Below, piece after piece: positions 1 to 8,864 of a DNA stretch of 64,000 bases. The notes below the pieces were generated by a model that did not search any database, was not told the origin of the DNA, and saw only the letters and a program-made list of their open reading frames with translations. This stretch comes from Niastella vici (GTDB lineage Bacteria; Bacteroidota; Bacteroidia; Chitinophagales; Chitinophagaceae). The translations under genes and the position numbers were made by a program. The stretch lies in assembly GCF_002077945.1 (NCBI RefSeq), contig NZ_LVYD01000057.1, positions 62,001 through 126,000 of the forward strand. The letters are read 5' to 3'. The first letter of the stretch is position 1. The number at the start of each line of letters is the position of its first letter.

Positions 1-240
1 CGCCGGTCACCCGGCAAAGCCGTGGGCTCTTACCCCACGTTTTCACCATCACTCTCCTCCCGGCTGAGCCGGGAAGACAAACCCCAACCGCAATGGCCGG
101 GATGAAAGCTGTAATTTTCTGTGGCACTGTCTGTTCCTCTCCCCTGCGGAAAAGGACCCGGCTATTCACCGGTACATTGCCCTATGCTGTCCGGACTTTC
201 CTCTTCCCGATAAATCGGGAGGCGATAGCCCGGTTTGTAG
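1..240 (-). ncRNA. rnpB: RNase P RNA (M1 RNA), 3' part cut off by window edge
   Basis: Catalytic RNA of RNase P, which matures tRNA 5' ends. Read on the minus strand from about 240 the sequence shows the bacterial class A landmarks in order: a P1/P2 start (ACAAACCGGGCTATCGCC), a P3-like hairpin with arms TCCCGAT/ATCGGGA, the universal GAGGAAAGTCCGGAC, ATAGGGCAATG, the CAGTGCCACAGAAA block, and GGTGAAAACGTGG followed by GGTAAGAGCCCACGG. About 240 nt of an RNA usually 350-400 nt long are present; the 3' end, including the second half of P1, lies beyond position 1. The 5' end is placed just downstream of a TACCTTTA promoter box, good to about 5 nt. Confidence 0.95.
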
Positions 241-247
241 TTAATTG

Positions 248-255
248 TAAAGGTA
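248..255 (-). promoter_or_regulatory. -7 promoter box of rnpB
   Basis: On the minus strand TACCTTTA matches the Bacteroidetes -7 consensus TAnnTTTG in all but the last base and ends 8 nt before the predicted RNase P RNA 5' end. No clear -33 TTG lies at the usual 17-20 nt distance, so the call rests on the -7 box and the position of the RNA. Confidence 0.45.
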
Positions 256-330
256 ATTAATTGTTACTGAGTTGCTTCGTAAACATGCAAGCGCAGCGTA
301 ACACGCTTACCCCCTTCAGGGAGCTGGGGC

Positions 331-1362
331 TTAATACCCAAAATAGATCTCCGTAGCCCCATACCCATACGCCGGATGATACCGGTTGGTGAAACTCTTA
401 ACCTCTTTACGTAACCTCAGCTCTTCATGGATCTCGTCGCGCAGCTTGCCACTTCCCACCCCATGAATAACAATAAGCCATGGAAGCCGGTGCGCTATGG
501 CCAGGTCGAAGTATTTTTCGAAGGTCTTTAACTGTAACGTCAGGATCTCGAGGTTGCTCATCGACTCCCAGTCGGGCGTAAGCTTTTCAATATGCAGATC
601 GACCTCCGATTTTGCCGCCTCCAGGTTCTGCCGCACTTTGCTGGCATCATAGATCTTAAACCCGGCCTTTGACAGGCTCGAGAGATCGAGCCCCGAGGGT
701 TTGTCTTCGTATGGCCGGCCCGGATATTCATCGAACAATTTATAGGAAAACGTAGCCTCCCCTTTCCTGCGCACCTCTTCAATGCGCGTAAAAACCTGTT
801 TGGGCTTTAATTTGAGGGAAGCTTCATAATAGTCAGCCTTGTGCTTGTTGGGTGTAAGCAGGGAGAATTCAAAGTTAAAAACCGGGCTGTCGTTCAGGTT
901 TTCAAAAGGTACATCGTGCAGATAAATATCTTCAAAAGGATGTATCTGCAGGTTCATCAGCTCAAAATTGGTTTCGCCGGCATAGTTCAATTTATAAGTG
1001 AACAGGTAGCCATGTTCGGTACGGTTCGCCAGGTGAACCTTTAACTCGGTTACAATGTCGTCCCCAAATTCATCATTGACCATCACCGGAATATATGTGA
1101 GCCATACCCCGTCAACCACCCGCTGGGTGATCTTTTTCTTTTCCCGGGGCACGTCATCAATAAATTGCTTTTCCTTTTTTGGCGGAAATAGCTTCTTCTC
1201 GGTAAATCGCTTGAAATATGGAAAATCAAGCTGATCTACGTAGGCGGGGAACTTCACACCCCGCACTTCCACCATCACCATTTTTTCGTTAATGATGTCT
1301 ATTACTTCCCCTTCTTCGTTCGTTTGGTTCACCACAACCTTATCGCCAACCTCAAATTTCAT
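331..1362 (-). CDS. DUF2027 / Smr-domain protein
   Basis: A 343-residue protein of a Bacteroidetes-specific family. The N-terminal ~70 residues look like a small beta-rich domain (MKFEVGDKVVV...), a central region (about 85-240) matches the DUF2027 layout, and the C-terminal ~80 residues form an Smr domain with the HGVGSGKLR motif at residue 300. Smr domains occur in MutS2 and act as nucleases on DNA or RNA; whether this one is active is not known. There is no signal peptide, so it is cytoplasmic. It lies 90 nt upstream of rnpB on the same strand but is probably transcribed separately, because rnpB has its own -7 box. The ATG directly precedes a basic, well-conserved-looking N-terminus. Confidence 0.88.
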   Translation of the reverse strand: MKFEVGDKVVVNQTNEEGEVIDIINEKMVMVEVRGVKFPAYVDQLDFPYFKRFTEKKLFPPKKEKQFIDDVPREKKKITQRVVDGVWLTYIPVMVNDEFGDDIVTELKVHLANRTEHGYLFTYKLNYAGETNFELMNLQIHPFEDIYLHDVPFENLNDSPVFNFEFSLLTPNKHKADYYEASLKLKPKQVFTRIEEVRRKGEATFSYKLFDEYPGRPYEDKPSGLDLSSLSKAGFKIYDASKVRQNLEAAKSEVDLHIEKLTPDWESMSNLEILTLQLKTFEKYFDLAIAHRLPWLIVIHGVGSGKLRDEIHEELRLRKEVKSFTNRYHPAYGYGATEIYFGY

Positions 1363-1421
1363 CGGTAATTGTTTGATTGCTAAATCGCAGCCTATCGGTG
1401 CTTTCTTTAATTAATAAGCTG

Positions 1422-1429
1422 CAAAGTTA
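1422..1429 (-). promoter_or_regulatory. -7 promoter box of the DUF2027-Smr gene
   Basis: TAACTTTG on the minus strand is a perfect TAnnTTTG -7 box, followed by GCAGC, like the GC-extended boxes at other promoters in this window. It would start transcription near 1415 and leave a leader of about 50 nt. The -33 region is weak and overlaps a degenerate TTCCAACTTCG stretch resembling the heptamer repeats described below. Confidence 0.5.
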
Positions 1430-1613
1430 AGGTGGAGCGGTCGAAGTTGGAAGGAAGCTGTAAGAAGGGAGAAAAAACAGGGTTTAGTATCAAACAAACA
1501 AAGCTTAATTACATAGGAGGCCTTATTATCATCTCTGCCTTCTTATCACTAATTTTTTCGATTAAATCATTGTATTTCAACATAATAATATTCTTTTTAC
1601 ATCACATTATTAC

Positions 1614-2252
1614 TTAAAATAATTCTCTTGCTTCCCTTTTAATATTCTCCCTGGCCCTTCCTGCATACAATTCCCTGAAAATTTCTGTTTGAAAAATAGA
1701 TTCCGATTGTAAACAATGTTCCAGGAATTGCAGGCGGCCGAAATAATACAACTTGTCGGGGTAAATGCGGTATTCGCGGCGCACCTGCTGCGTATAGGCT
1801 TCATACTTTGCCCATTCAGCGCCAAGGATCGACATATCAAAATCGAGGAATAATTGCAGGTCAGCAATATGTTTTACGGCATCAGTAACTTTATGCGTTT
1901 GGGTAGCCTCAATGTATAGTCTTACCTGTTCCGTTTTTTCGGGTGGAACCGATAAGGCCCGTAACCGTTTTACCGCTACCTGCGCACTCCGCGGCTCGTT
2001 GTCTTTTCGAAGTACATTGTAAATGAGATCATGATAAAAGACCGAAAACTCCACCACATCCCGGTCGTGCAACTGCGTAGAATACACTTCGCATAAATGC
2101 AATAATGCCTCTAAATGCTGCAGGTTATGATAGTGCCGGCGCGAAGTGGTATACTTCCTTTCTATCTCCTGGTAAAACCGGTCAATCAATGCAGCGTCAT
2201 GGCAATACTTCGCGGCCAGTTGTTCCCATACGGTTCTAACCCTGTTCTGCAT
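1614..2252 (-). CDS. HD-superfamily predicted metal-dependent phosphohydrolase
   Basis: A 212-residue soluble protein resembling the COG4339 family of predicted HD hydrolases. The metal-binding pattern is visible: H40, H42 and H46 in RHYHNLQHLE, then H74-D75 in SVFYHDLIYN, with a later aspartate-rich helix (FLDFDMSIL) typical of this family. Substrate and pathway are unknown. The start overlaps the end of the upstream permease gene by 17 nt on the same strand, so the two are almost certainly co-transcribed and translationally coupled. About 250 bp of AT-rich DNA follow before the DUF2027-Smr gene. Confidence 0.85.
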   Translation of the reverse strand: MQNRVRTVWEQLAAKYCHDAALIDRFYQEIERKYTTSRRHYHNLQHLEALLHLCEVYSTQLHDRDVVEFSVFYHDLIYNVLRKDNEPRSAQVAVKRLRALSVPPEKTEQVRLYIEATQTHKVTDAVKHIADLQLFLDFDMSILGAEWAKYEAYTQQVRREYRIYPDKLYYFGRLQFLEHCLQSESIFQTEIFRELYAGRARENIKREARELF

Positions 2253-4014
2253 TGGCCAGCCTGCTTTTTTTATAGCCGTAGAAAAAATAGATCACAAGGC
2301 CCAACAACAACCAGCCCAGGAACCAGGCCCAGTTGCTTTTTGTCATACCCGTTAAAAGATATAAACAGGTAGCCACACCCATCAGGGGTATCAGCGAATA
2401 TTTTTTAACAAGGGCAAATATGCTTAGGATAATGCAGGACAACCAGAAAATGATCAGCGAAATTTTCGGTGTGGCCAGGTCCATAAAGCTCACTTTATTG
2501 GCTGCATAATCTGCATTCGCCGAAAAATTAAAATTGAGTATGTCTGAAAAATAACCGGGCGCCCACACAGCCAGAATAATAATAGCTGCCAGTATCAACA
2601 ACGGAAAAATAAACTGTGCATTGATATAGGGCATATTGAACCGACCTGCTTCTTTTTCTTTCCGCGGTATCAGCAATACGCCACCACAAACCAGTACAAA
2701 CGCAAACAGCGTGGCAATACTGGTAAAATCCAGTACAAAAGTTTTATCGGTGAACAGGATCGGTAAACCAACCACCACGCCGGTAAGTATGGTTGCAAAG
2801 GAGGGCGTTTTATATTTCTTATGAATGCGCTGAAATACGGGTGGTAACAATCCGTCGCGGCTCATGCTCATCCAAATACGGGGCTGCCCCATTTGAAAAA
2901 CCAGTAACACACTTGTCATGGCGATCACTGCACAAACCGAAACCAGTAATTGCATCCAGCCTACATTCTTTACTTCAAAGATCTTTGCCAGCGGATCGCC
3001 TACGTTTTCAAATTGCTTATAGTTCACCACACCGGTTAATACCAATGCCAGCAGAATGTATACAACCGTACAGATCACCAGCGAATAGGTCATGCCCCGG
3101 GGAAGATCGCGCTGGGGATTTTTACTTTCTTCGGCCAGCACGCTCACCGCATCAAAACCAATGTACGCAAAGAAAACGCCTGACACGGCTGCCATCACCC
3201 CGCCAAAACCATTGGGCATAAAGTTTTTTACACCCGCATCATTTACCGGAAACCAATTGTCGGGATTAATGTAATAAGCACCCACAATAATTACCAGCGC
3301 CACCACGGCCAGCTTCAGTATCACCATGGCATTACTGAAATTGCGCGATTCTTTTATTCCTATATACACCAGGGTGGTGATAAGCACATTGATGACCAGC
3401 GCCGGCAGATCGAAGATCATTTTCAGCGAACCCGCTACCGGACAATTATTCCAGGCATTTATTAATTCTGCATTGGCCTGGTTCTTCAAAAACTCCAATT
3501 GTTCAGGGGAAGTAAGTTCTCTATAATTCAGAAATGCCTTTTTTGCTTCCTGGTAACTACAGGTTAGGTAATCGGGCATATGCACATTCACTTTGTGCAG
3601 AAAGGAGGTGAAATAATCGCTCCATGAAAAAGCCACGTAAATATTTCCAATGGAATATTCCATGATAAGCGCCCAGCCAATGATCCAGGCAAACAGTTCG
3701 CCGAAGGAAGCATAAGCGTAGGTATAAGCGCTGCCGGCAACCGGAATACGGCTCGCAAATTCTGAATAACAAAATGCAGTGAAAGCACAGGCAATACCGC
3801 AGATAATAAATAATACCACTACGCCCGGACCGCCTTTAAAACAGGCATCGCCCAAACTGCTGAAGCTGCCCGCCCCAATGATCGCTGCAATTCCGAAAAA
3901 GGTAAGATCGCGTACATTCAACACCCGCTTTAACCCGGTAGCTCCATGCCCGTCGTCGCTTCCTTCCTTTAAAATAGATTCAATTTTTTTGGTGCGAAAC
4001 AAAGAGTTTGGCAT
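2236..4014 (-). CDS. APC-superfamily amino acid permease
   Basis: A 592-residue inner-membrane transporter of the amino acid-polyamine-organocation superfamily, closest in layout to cationic amino acid transporter (CAT)-like permeases. A short cytoplasmic N-terminus (MPNSLFRTKK) leads into the first helix with the superfamily hallmark GIAAIIGAGSF, and the consensus FFAYIGFDAVSVLAEE is seen near residue 300. About 14 hydrophobic segments can be counted, with an extra periplasmic loop of about 60 residues after helix 3 (positions 140-200). The substrate cannot be told from sequence. The downstream HD hydrolase overlaps it, suggesting an operon. A TATTTTGCCCGC stretch 30 nt upstream may be its -7 box. 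Confidence 0.9.
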   Translation of the reverse strand: MPNSLFRTKKIESILKEGSDDGHGATGLKRVLNVRDLTFFGIAAIIGAGSFSSLGDACFKGGPGVVVLFIICGIACAFTAFCYSEFASRIPVAGSAYTYAYASFGELFAWIIGWALIMEYSIGNIYVAFSWSDYFTSFLHKVNVHMPDYLTCSYQEAKKAFLNYRELTSPEQLEFLKNQANAELINAWNNCPVAGSLKMIFDLPALVINVLITTLVYIGIKESRNFSNAMVILKLAVVALVIIVGAYYINPDNWFPVNDAGVKNFMPNGFGGVMAAVSGVFFAYIGFDAVSVLAEESKNPQRDLPRGMTYSLVICTVVYILLALVLTGVVNYKQFENVGDPLAKIFEVKNVGWMQLLVSVCAVIAMTSVLLVFQMGQPRIWMSMSRDGLLPPVFQRIHKKYKTPSFATILTGVVVGLPILFTDKTFVLDFTSIATLFAFVLVCGGVLLIPRKEKEAGRFNMPYINAQFIFPLLILAAIIILAVWAPGYFSDILNFNFSANADYAANKVSFMDLATPKISLIIFWLSCIILSIFALVKKYSLIPLMGVATCLYLLTGMTKSNWAWFLGWLLLGLVIYFFYGYKKSRLANAEQG

Positions 4015-4103
4015 GTTGGCAGTAAGTTTTAAGCGGGCAAAATACTAAAAAATACGAATGAATGTTAGTATAATGATTGATTATAATGGAAGGCCCAACG
4101 TGC

Positions 4104-4195
4104 AATTTCTGATTTTGAGATGTAGGGATTTTTAGATTTCAACTAGGTTTAGCCTTCTGATAAATCTCAAAATCCAGAAATCCCAAAATCGCTCA
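4104..4195. repeat. Inverted octamer-repeat element, GATTTNGA type (copy 1)
   Basis: Left arm 4104-4142 reads as 8-nt units of the form GATTTTGA; right arm 4159-4195 is the same unit family in inverted orientation (AAATCTCAAAATCC...). The loop is about 16 nt. It lies between the permease start and the polyprenyl synthase stop. The same architecture recurs at 40904-40990 and 41445-41523. Confidence 0.8.
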
Positions 4196-4204
4196 TTTTT
4201 GAAC

Positions 4205-5170
4205 CTAATGCTCTCTTTGCACCAGGAAGTGTGCTAACTCACGTAGTGGTTCCTTCCGTACCGAAACCACGGCCATTTCTTCGAGGTGTTCAAATGCTTC
4301 GGCAATATATTTTTCCTTGAGGTTGGCGGCCCATTTATTAACCCCACAATCATCAAAAACCGATAATACGCGGGCAACTTTGTCTTCGGGATTTTCCTGC
4401 ATCAGCCGTTTTAATTCTTTCAACTGGGCCGCGTTGGCCGACTCCAGGGCCTTGATCATTAAAAAGGTTTTCTTATTGGCCATGATATCGCCACCGGGCT
4501 GTTTTCCAAACTTTGCAGGATCGCCATAAGCGTCGAGGTAATCATCCTGTATCTGGAATGCGATACCCAGGTTGCGGCCAAAATCGTAAATATGTTCCTG
4601 GTTGGCTTGTCCGGCCCCGCCTAAAACGGCCCCCAGCTGCAAACTGGCGGCCAGCAAAACCGAGGTTTTCAGTTCTATCATCCTGATGTATTCATCCAGC
4701 TGAACCGTTTCCTGTTTCTCGAAATCCATATCCAGTTGCTGGCCTTCGCACACTTCCTTGGCGGTTCTGTTAAACAGCCTGATCACCTGATGCAGGTAAC
4801 CGGTGCTTACTTTATTAAGGTAATCATACGCAACAATGAGCATCACATCGCCCGAAAGCAAGGCTGTGCTCTCGCCGTATTTTGCATGTACGGTAGGCTG
4901 GTTGCGGCGCAATGGCGCCTTATCCATTATGTCGTCGTGAATGAGGGTAAAATTGTGAAACAGCTCTATCGCTGCAGCCACAGGCCAGGCATCGGGATTT
5001 ATATCATCGAACAGTTCATTGCCCATCAGGCACATGACTGGTCGCACCCGCTTGCCACCCAGGTTTAAAAAATATTCATCGGCATCGTATAAGCTGGCTG
5101 GTTCTGTAGGAAAATGTCGAACGTTGAAATATTTAGAAAATTGATTTGATAAATCTTCGAAGCTATTCAT
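4205..5170 (-). CDS. Polyprenyl diphosphate synthase (short-chain trans-type)
   Basis: A 321-residue isoprenyl diphosphate synthase, condensing isopentenyl diphosphate with allylic diphosphates to make C15/C20 precursors. The first aspartate-rich motif is DDIMD at 79-83 followed by RRNQP, the second is DDYLD at 209-213 (FQIQDDYLDAYGD), and the early GGKRVRP substrate loop is at 38-44. Phe74, five residues before the first motif, is the position that limits chain length in short-chain enzymes, so FPP or GGPP is the likely product; this is inference. It would be the last gene of the bioD-fthC-lpxK-rnr run if transcription reads through the inserted four-helix-bundle element. Confidence 0.93.
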   Translation of the reverse strand: MNSFEDLSNQFSKYFNVRHFPTEPASLYDADEYFLNLGGKRVRPVMCLMGNELFDDINPDAWPVAAAIELFHNFTLIHDDIMDKAPLRRNQPTVHAKYGESTALLSGDVMLIVAYDYLNKVSTGYLHQVIRLFNRTAKEVCEGQQLDMDFEKQETVQLDEYIRMIELKTSVLLAASLQLGAVLGGAGQANQEHIYDFGRNLGIAFQIQDDYLDAYGDPAKFGKQPGGDIMANKKTFLMIKALESANAAQLKELKRLMQENPEDKVARVLSVFDDCGVNKWAANLKEKYIAEAFEHLEEMAVVSVRKEPLRELAHFLVQREH

Positions 5171-5196
5171 ATTTATTGTTAGAATACGGGTTTAAC

Positions 5197-5719
5197 TTAA
5201 AGAAGTAAGAAGTATGAGGTACGATTACTAGGTATTGAAATCTTTCCAGTTATCGTATAACCGACGAAGTTTTGAACCTAATACTTCAGCTTCAGCAAAT
5301 AACTGATTGTATATATCAATGGCTATATAATTACAGTCTTTGGCAAAAAGCAACCACGATTTCGATTCTTCTAATGAGCCCATCCCATCTACCAAATGAC
5401 GTTTAAAATTACCAACATATAGCCGTTTTCCCCATCCTTCCGCTGTATTAACCGCAATTGACCGGGAAGAACGCCTGATCTGATCTGTCAATGAATATTT
5501 CTCTTCAGGAGGAAAACGATGCGTTATCTCAAATATCTTCATCGCAAATTTATGCGCCAACTGGTATACTTCTAAATCCAAGAAAGTATTTATTGACATA
5601 GATAGCATTTTATAATGTAATAAATATGCTATTTAATCAGAGTCTTCTTACTTCTTACCTCTTACTTCTTATTTCCTACTTCCTACTTCCTACTTCTTAC
5701 TTCTTACTTCCTGCCTCCT
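5197..5719. repeat. Inverted heptamer-repeat element enclosing a four-helix-bundle gene (TTCYTAC type, copy 1)
   Basis: Right arm 5643-5719 is about eleven 7-nt units of consensus TTCYTAC; left arm 5197-5227 is about four units of the complementary GTAAGAA form. Together they would close a long stem around the 381-bp gene at 5228-5608. The right arm ends on the rnr stop codon (5718-5720) and the left arm begins directly at the stop of the enclosed gene, so the element lies precisely between rnr and the polyprenyl synthase gene. Related elements without an ORF occur at 10061-10200 and 22354-22539. Confidence 0.82.
5228..5608 (-). CDS. Four-helix-bundle protein (S23 / 23S rRNA intervening-sequence protein family)
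   Basis: A 126-residue, mostly helical protein. It shows the family pattern: FLDLEVYQLAHKFA near the N-terminus, then DQIRRSSRSIAVNTAEGWGKR, and later GSLEESKSWLLFA. Members were first described as ORFs in the intervening sequences of Leptospira 23S rRNA, and the fold is shared with the Avd protein of diversity-generating retroelements; the biochemical role is unknown. The gene sits inside the arms of an inverted heptamer repeat and separates rnr from the polyprenyl synthase gene, so it looks like an insertion into an older operon. Met4 (MSINTFLDL) is an equally good start. Confidence 0.88.
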   Translation of the reverse strand: MLSMSINTFLDLEVYQLAHKFAMKIFEITHRFPPEEKYSLTDQIRRSSRSIAVNTAEGWGKRLYVGNFKRHLVDGMGSLEESKSWLLFAKDCNYIAIDIYNQLFAEAEVLGSKLRRLYDNWKDFNT

Positions 5720-7778
5720 ATTTCTTCTTCCTCGGATTTCTGCTTTTGGGATCGGGATGCGGCTTCGGATGCTGTTTCGGTTTTGGCGTTTTCTTCGCGT
5801 CGCCATGCTCATCCTTCATACTTGCCGCAATCACCCACTCATAATCGAGCTGGCGCTTGGTTAAATTGGCTGCCACCACTTTTATGCGCACTTTATCGCC
5901 CATGCCGAATTTACGGCCACTGCGCAACCCTACCAGGCTGTAATCACTTTCCACATGCCGGAAATCGTCGTAGTCGAGCAGACTGTTTATGCTCACCAGG
6001 CCTTCGCATTTGTGTTCAATGGTCTCAACCCAAAAACCAAATGCGGCCACCCCGCTGATGACGCCTTCAAATTCTTCGCCGAGGAATTCTTTCATGTATT
6101 CCACCTGCTTGTATTTATTGGCAGCCCGCTCTGATTCCATAGCGCTGCGCTCTTTTTCACTGCAGTGTTTACATTTCGCTTCCAGTTTTTTTTCGGGTTC
6201 CACACTTCCTTTCAGCACATCGTGCAAAATGCGATGCACCAGCACATCGGGGTAACGGCGTATGGGTGAAGTAAAGTGGCAATAATGTTTAAAGCCCAAT
6301 CCATAGTGGCCAATGTTCTCCGTTGTATAAATGGCCTTGGCCATGGTGCGTATGCCCAGTTGTTCCAGTACATGCTGTTCGGGTTTGCCCTGCACATCCT
6401 GCAACATCTGGTTAAACGAGGCCGCAATGCCTTCGGGTGTTTTGGTATCGAATGTATGCCCGTACTTTTTGGCAAACTCTACAAAAGGCATCAGTTTCAT
6501 TTCATCGGGCGTATCATGCACGCGGTATGGGAACGGCAGGTCTTTTTTATTGACCTTTACCCGGCCTACATTTTCGGCCACAATGCGGTTGGCCAGCAGC
6601 ATAAACTCTTCAATAAGCTGATGCGCTTCCTTGCTCTCCTTAACAATAATGCCTATTGGCTTACCGGTTTCGTCGAGTTTGAAGCGTACTTCCTGCGACG
6701 AAAAATTGATGGCGCCTTTACTGAAACGCTGGGCGCGGAATTTTTGGGCAAGCCGGTTCAATAACAAGATCTCATCCTGGTACAGTCCTTCGCCTTTCTC
6801 AATGATCTCCTGCACTTCTTCATAGGTGAAGCGGTGGTTTGAATGGATCACCGTTTTACCCAGCCAGTATTGTTTTATGTCACCTGTATCGGTCATCTGG
6901 AAAATGGCGGAGAAGGTGAGTTTGTCTTCACGCGGCCGCAATGAACACAGTTCATTCGAAATGCGTTCGGGCAGCATCGGCGCTACGCGATCGGGCAGGT
7001 ACACTGATGTGGCGCGGTCATACGCTTCTTTATCAAGCGCTGTATCGGGCTCCACATAATGACTTACGTCGGCAATGTGTACGCCTATTTCGTATTGACC
7101 ATTCTTAAGCAGCCTGATGCTTAAGGCATCGTCAAAGTCCCGGGCATCAACCGGGTCAATGGTGAACGTAAGTATGTCGCGGCAATCTTTTCTAAGATTG
7201 ATCTCATCGGGCGAAATGGTATCGGGTATTCTTTCTGCTTCTTCAAGCACATTTTCGGGGAAGAACAGGGGAAATCCGTTTTCCATCAGGATCTCCTTCA
7301 TGGCCATATCGCCTTCGTTACCCGGTTCCATTACCTGTATTACGGCGCCCACGGGCTTTTTCTGTTTTTCCCATTCTGTAATACGCACAATGACGCGATC
7401 GCCATCTTTTGCACCATTCAATGCCTCGCCGGGAACCAGAATATCGGGCATTGGTTTTTCGGTATCTGCGATAAAAAAGGCGGCGCTTTTGCCAATCTCT
7501 ATTTTGCCCAGGAACTCGGTTTGTTTTCGCTGCAATACGTCAACGATGGCCCCCTGCTGACGGCCGCTTTTTTTAGCGGCGCCACCAAATACTGTTACGC
7601 GAACCGTATCGCCATGCAGGGCGGTATTGAAATCGTTGGGCCGTACGAGTATATCATTGGGAAGATTCTCCACTATTACATAACCGATGCCTGACCGGGT
7701 AATATCCAGAACGCCTTTAAGCGCGTGTTGCGAAGCAGCTCCTTTTTTCTTTTTCTTCTTTGCTTGTTTTCTGCTCAT
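5718..7778 (-). CDS. rnr: Ribonuclease R (RNB-family 3'-5' exoribonuclease)
   Basis: A 686-residue processive exoribonuclease degrading structured RNA. A very basic start (SRKQAKKKKKKG) leads to cold-shock-like RNA-binding domains (about 20-160), then the RNB catalytic domain with DPVDARDFDDALS, where D208, D214, D216 and D217 would bind the catalytic metals, the GLGFKHYCHFTSPIRRYPD block, a C-terminal S1 domain (about 570-650) and a Lys/Pro/His-rich tail of about 30 residues. Length and layout are normal for RNase R. It begins 9 nt after the lpxK stop and is part of the bioD-fthC-lpxK-rnr run. Its stop codon lies in the last unit of the heptamer repeat arm. Confidence 0.96.
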   Translation of the reverse strand: MSRKQAKKKKKKGAASQHALKGVLDITRSGIGYVIVENLPNDILVRPNDFNTALHGDTVRVTVFGGAAKKSGRQQGAIVDVLQRKQTEFLGKIEIGKSAAFFIADTEKPMPDILVPGEALNGAKDGDRVIVRITEWEKQKKPVGAVIQVMEPGNEGDMAMKEILMENGFPLFFPENVLEEAERIPDTISPDEINLRKDCRDILTFTIDPVDARDFDDALSIRLLKNGQYEIGVHIADVSHYVEPDTALDKEAYDRATSVYLPDRVAPMLPERISNELCSLRPREDKLTFSAIFQMTDTGDIKQYWLGKTVIHSNHRFTYEEVQEIIEKGEGLYQDEILLLNRLAQKFRAQRFSKGAINFSSQEVRFKLDETGKPIGIIVKESKEAHQLIEEFMLLANRIVAENVGRVKVNKKDLPFPYRVHDTPDEMKLMPFVEFAKKYGHTFDTKTPEGIAASFNQMLQDVQGKPEQHVLEQLGIRTMAKAIYTTENIGHYGLGFKHYCHFTSPIRRYPDVLVHRILHDVLKGSVEPEKKLEAKCKHCSEKERSAMESERAANKYKQVEYMKEFLGEEFEGVISGVAAFGFWVETIEHKCEGLVSINSLLDYDDFRHVESDYSLVGLRSGRKFGMGDKVRIKVVAANLTKRQLDYEWVIAASMKDEHGDAKKTPKPKQHPKPHPDPKSRNPRKKK

Positions 7779-7787
7779 TCAATCATT

Positions 7788-8864
7788 TTAATTCGTGATA
7801 CTGAATTCAGTAATGAATTTACTGATAATATCAGTAAACTGATGCCCCTCATTGAAAAGGAATTGAATTTCAATGGGTATTACAAAAACGGGGTAATCCT
7901 GGAGGGTTTGTCCAAATTTGATCAGCCGAACGGCATCTTTTTCAGTAGTAAGTATAATTTTATTTTGGGTGGGGATGTTCTTGAAGCGGTTCACCATATC
8001 CTTCCAGTCGTCAATGGAGAAAATGTGGTGGTCGCTGTACAGTATTTCATAGTAGGTTTTTGCCGCTTCCTGCAAATATTTCTTCAACGGCAGGGGATTG
8101 GCAATACCGCTTACCAGCAATACTTCGGTTGACGTATTCAGCGTCATTTCTTTTTTGCTGATAATGTGGTAAGGCAATCCGTAGCGAATGGTGGTAAAGA
8201 ACACCTGCTGATGCGGCAGTGGCTTTATTTCCTGCTTTATCGCCAGCTTTTCTTCAACCGGTAACATGGCCGGGCATTTGGTCACCACCATCACATTGGC
8301 CCGTTTGTACGACCGCCGTTCATCGCGCAGATCGCCTGAAGGCAGCACCCAGTCGCGGGTGAACAGGTTATCATAATTGGTAAGTACGATATTCAATCCG
8401 GCTTTTATGGCCCGGTGTTGAAAAGCATCGTCGAGAACGATCACTTTTGTTTGGGGCCGGTCGTGCAACAATTGCGGTATGGCCACAATCCTTTCCTCGC
8501 CTACTGCTATGCTAACATCGGGAAATTTGTTATGGAATTGCATTGGTTCATCCCCAATATCCAATGCAGTGGTTTTTTCGCCGGCGAGCGCATATCCTTT
8601 GGTGCGGCGTTTATAGCCCCGGCTCAACACAGCCACCTTCATATCGTTGTGCAGGTATTTTACCAGAAATTCTACCATGGGCGATTTTCCGGTTCCGCCC
8701 ACCGACAAATTGCCGACACAGATAATTGGCAGGTTAAACCCGGTTGACCTAAATATTCCTTTGTCGTACAATCGGTTACGTATCCATATCGCTGCGCCAT
8801 ATAACAGGGAAAAAGGGAACAACAATATGCGGAAGGGCCGCAGCAACGGAGCATTAAAATTCAT
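7788..8864 (-). CDS. lpxK: Tetraacyldisaccharide 4'-kinase
   Basis: A 358-residue inner-membrane-associated kinase that phosphorylates the 4' position of the lipid A disaccharide, giving lipid IVA. A membrane-associating N-terminal hydrophobic stretch (FRILLFPFSLLYGAAIW) precedes the P-loop GNLSVGGTGKSP at 51-62, followed by SRGYKRRTKGY and VLDDAFQHR, all family hallmarks. It implies an LPS or lipooligosaccharide outer membrane. The start overlaps the 5-formyl-THF cyclo-ligase gene by 11 nt and the stop is 9 nt from rnr, so translational coupling is likely. Confidence 0.96.
   Translation of the reverse strand: MNFNAPLLRPFRILLFPFSLLYGAAIWIRNRLYDKGIFRSTGFNLPIICVGNLSVGGTGKSPMVEFLVKYLHNDMKVAVLSRGYKRRTKGYALAGEKTTALDIGDEPMQFHNKFPDVSIAVGEERIVAIPQLLHDRPQTKVIVLDDAFQHRAIKAGLNIVLTNYDNLFTRDWVLPSGDLRDERRSYKRANVMVVTKCPAMLPVEEKLAIKQEIKPLPHQQVFFTTIRYGLPYHIISKKEMTLNTSTEVLLVSGIANPLPLKKYLQEAAKTYYEILYSDHHIFSIDDWKDMVNRFKNIPTQNKIILTTEKDAVRLIKFGQTLQDYPVFVIPIEIQFLFNEGHQFTDIISKFITEFSITN

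Noticed and set aside
1432-1617. 61-residue plus-strand ORF with a hydrophobic stretch
   Set aside because: AT-rich intergenic DNA, overlaps a promoter region on the other strand, no family features.
5626-5844. Plus-strand ORF of 72 residues rich in SYFLLP
   Set aside because: It is the translation of the TTCYTAC heptamer arm running into antisense rnr; the amino acid periodicity comes from the DNA repeat.
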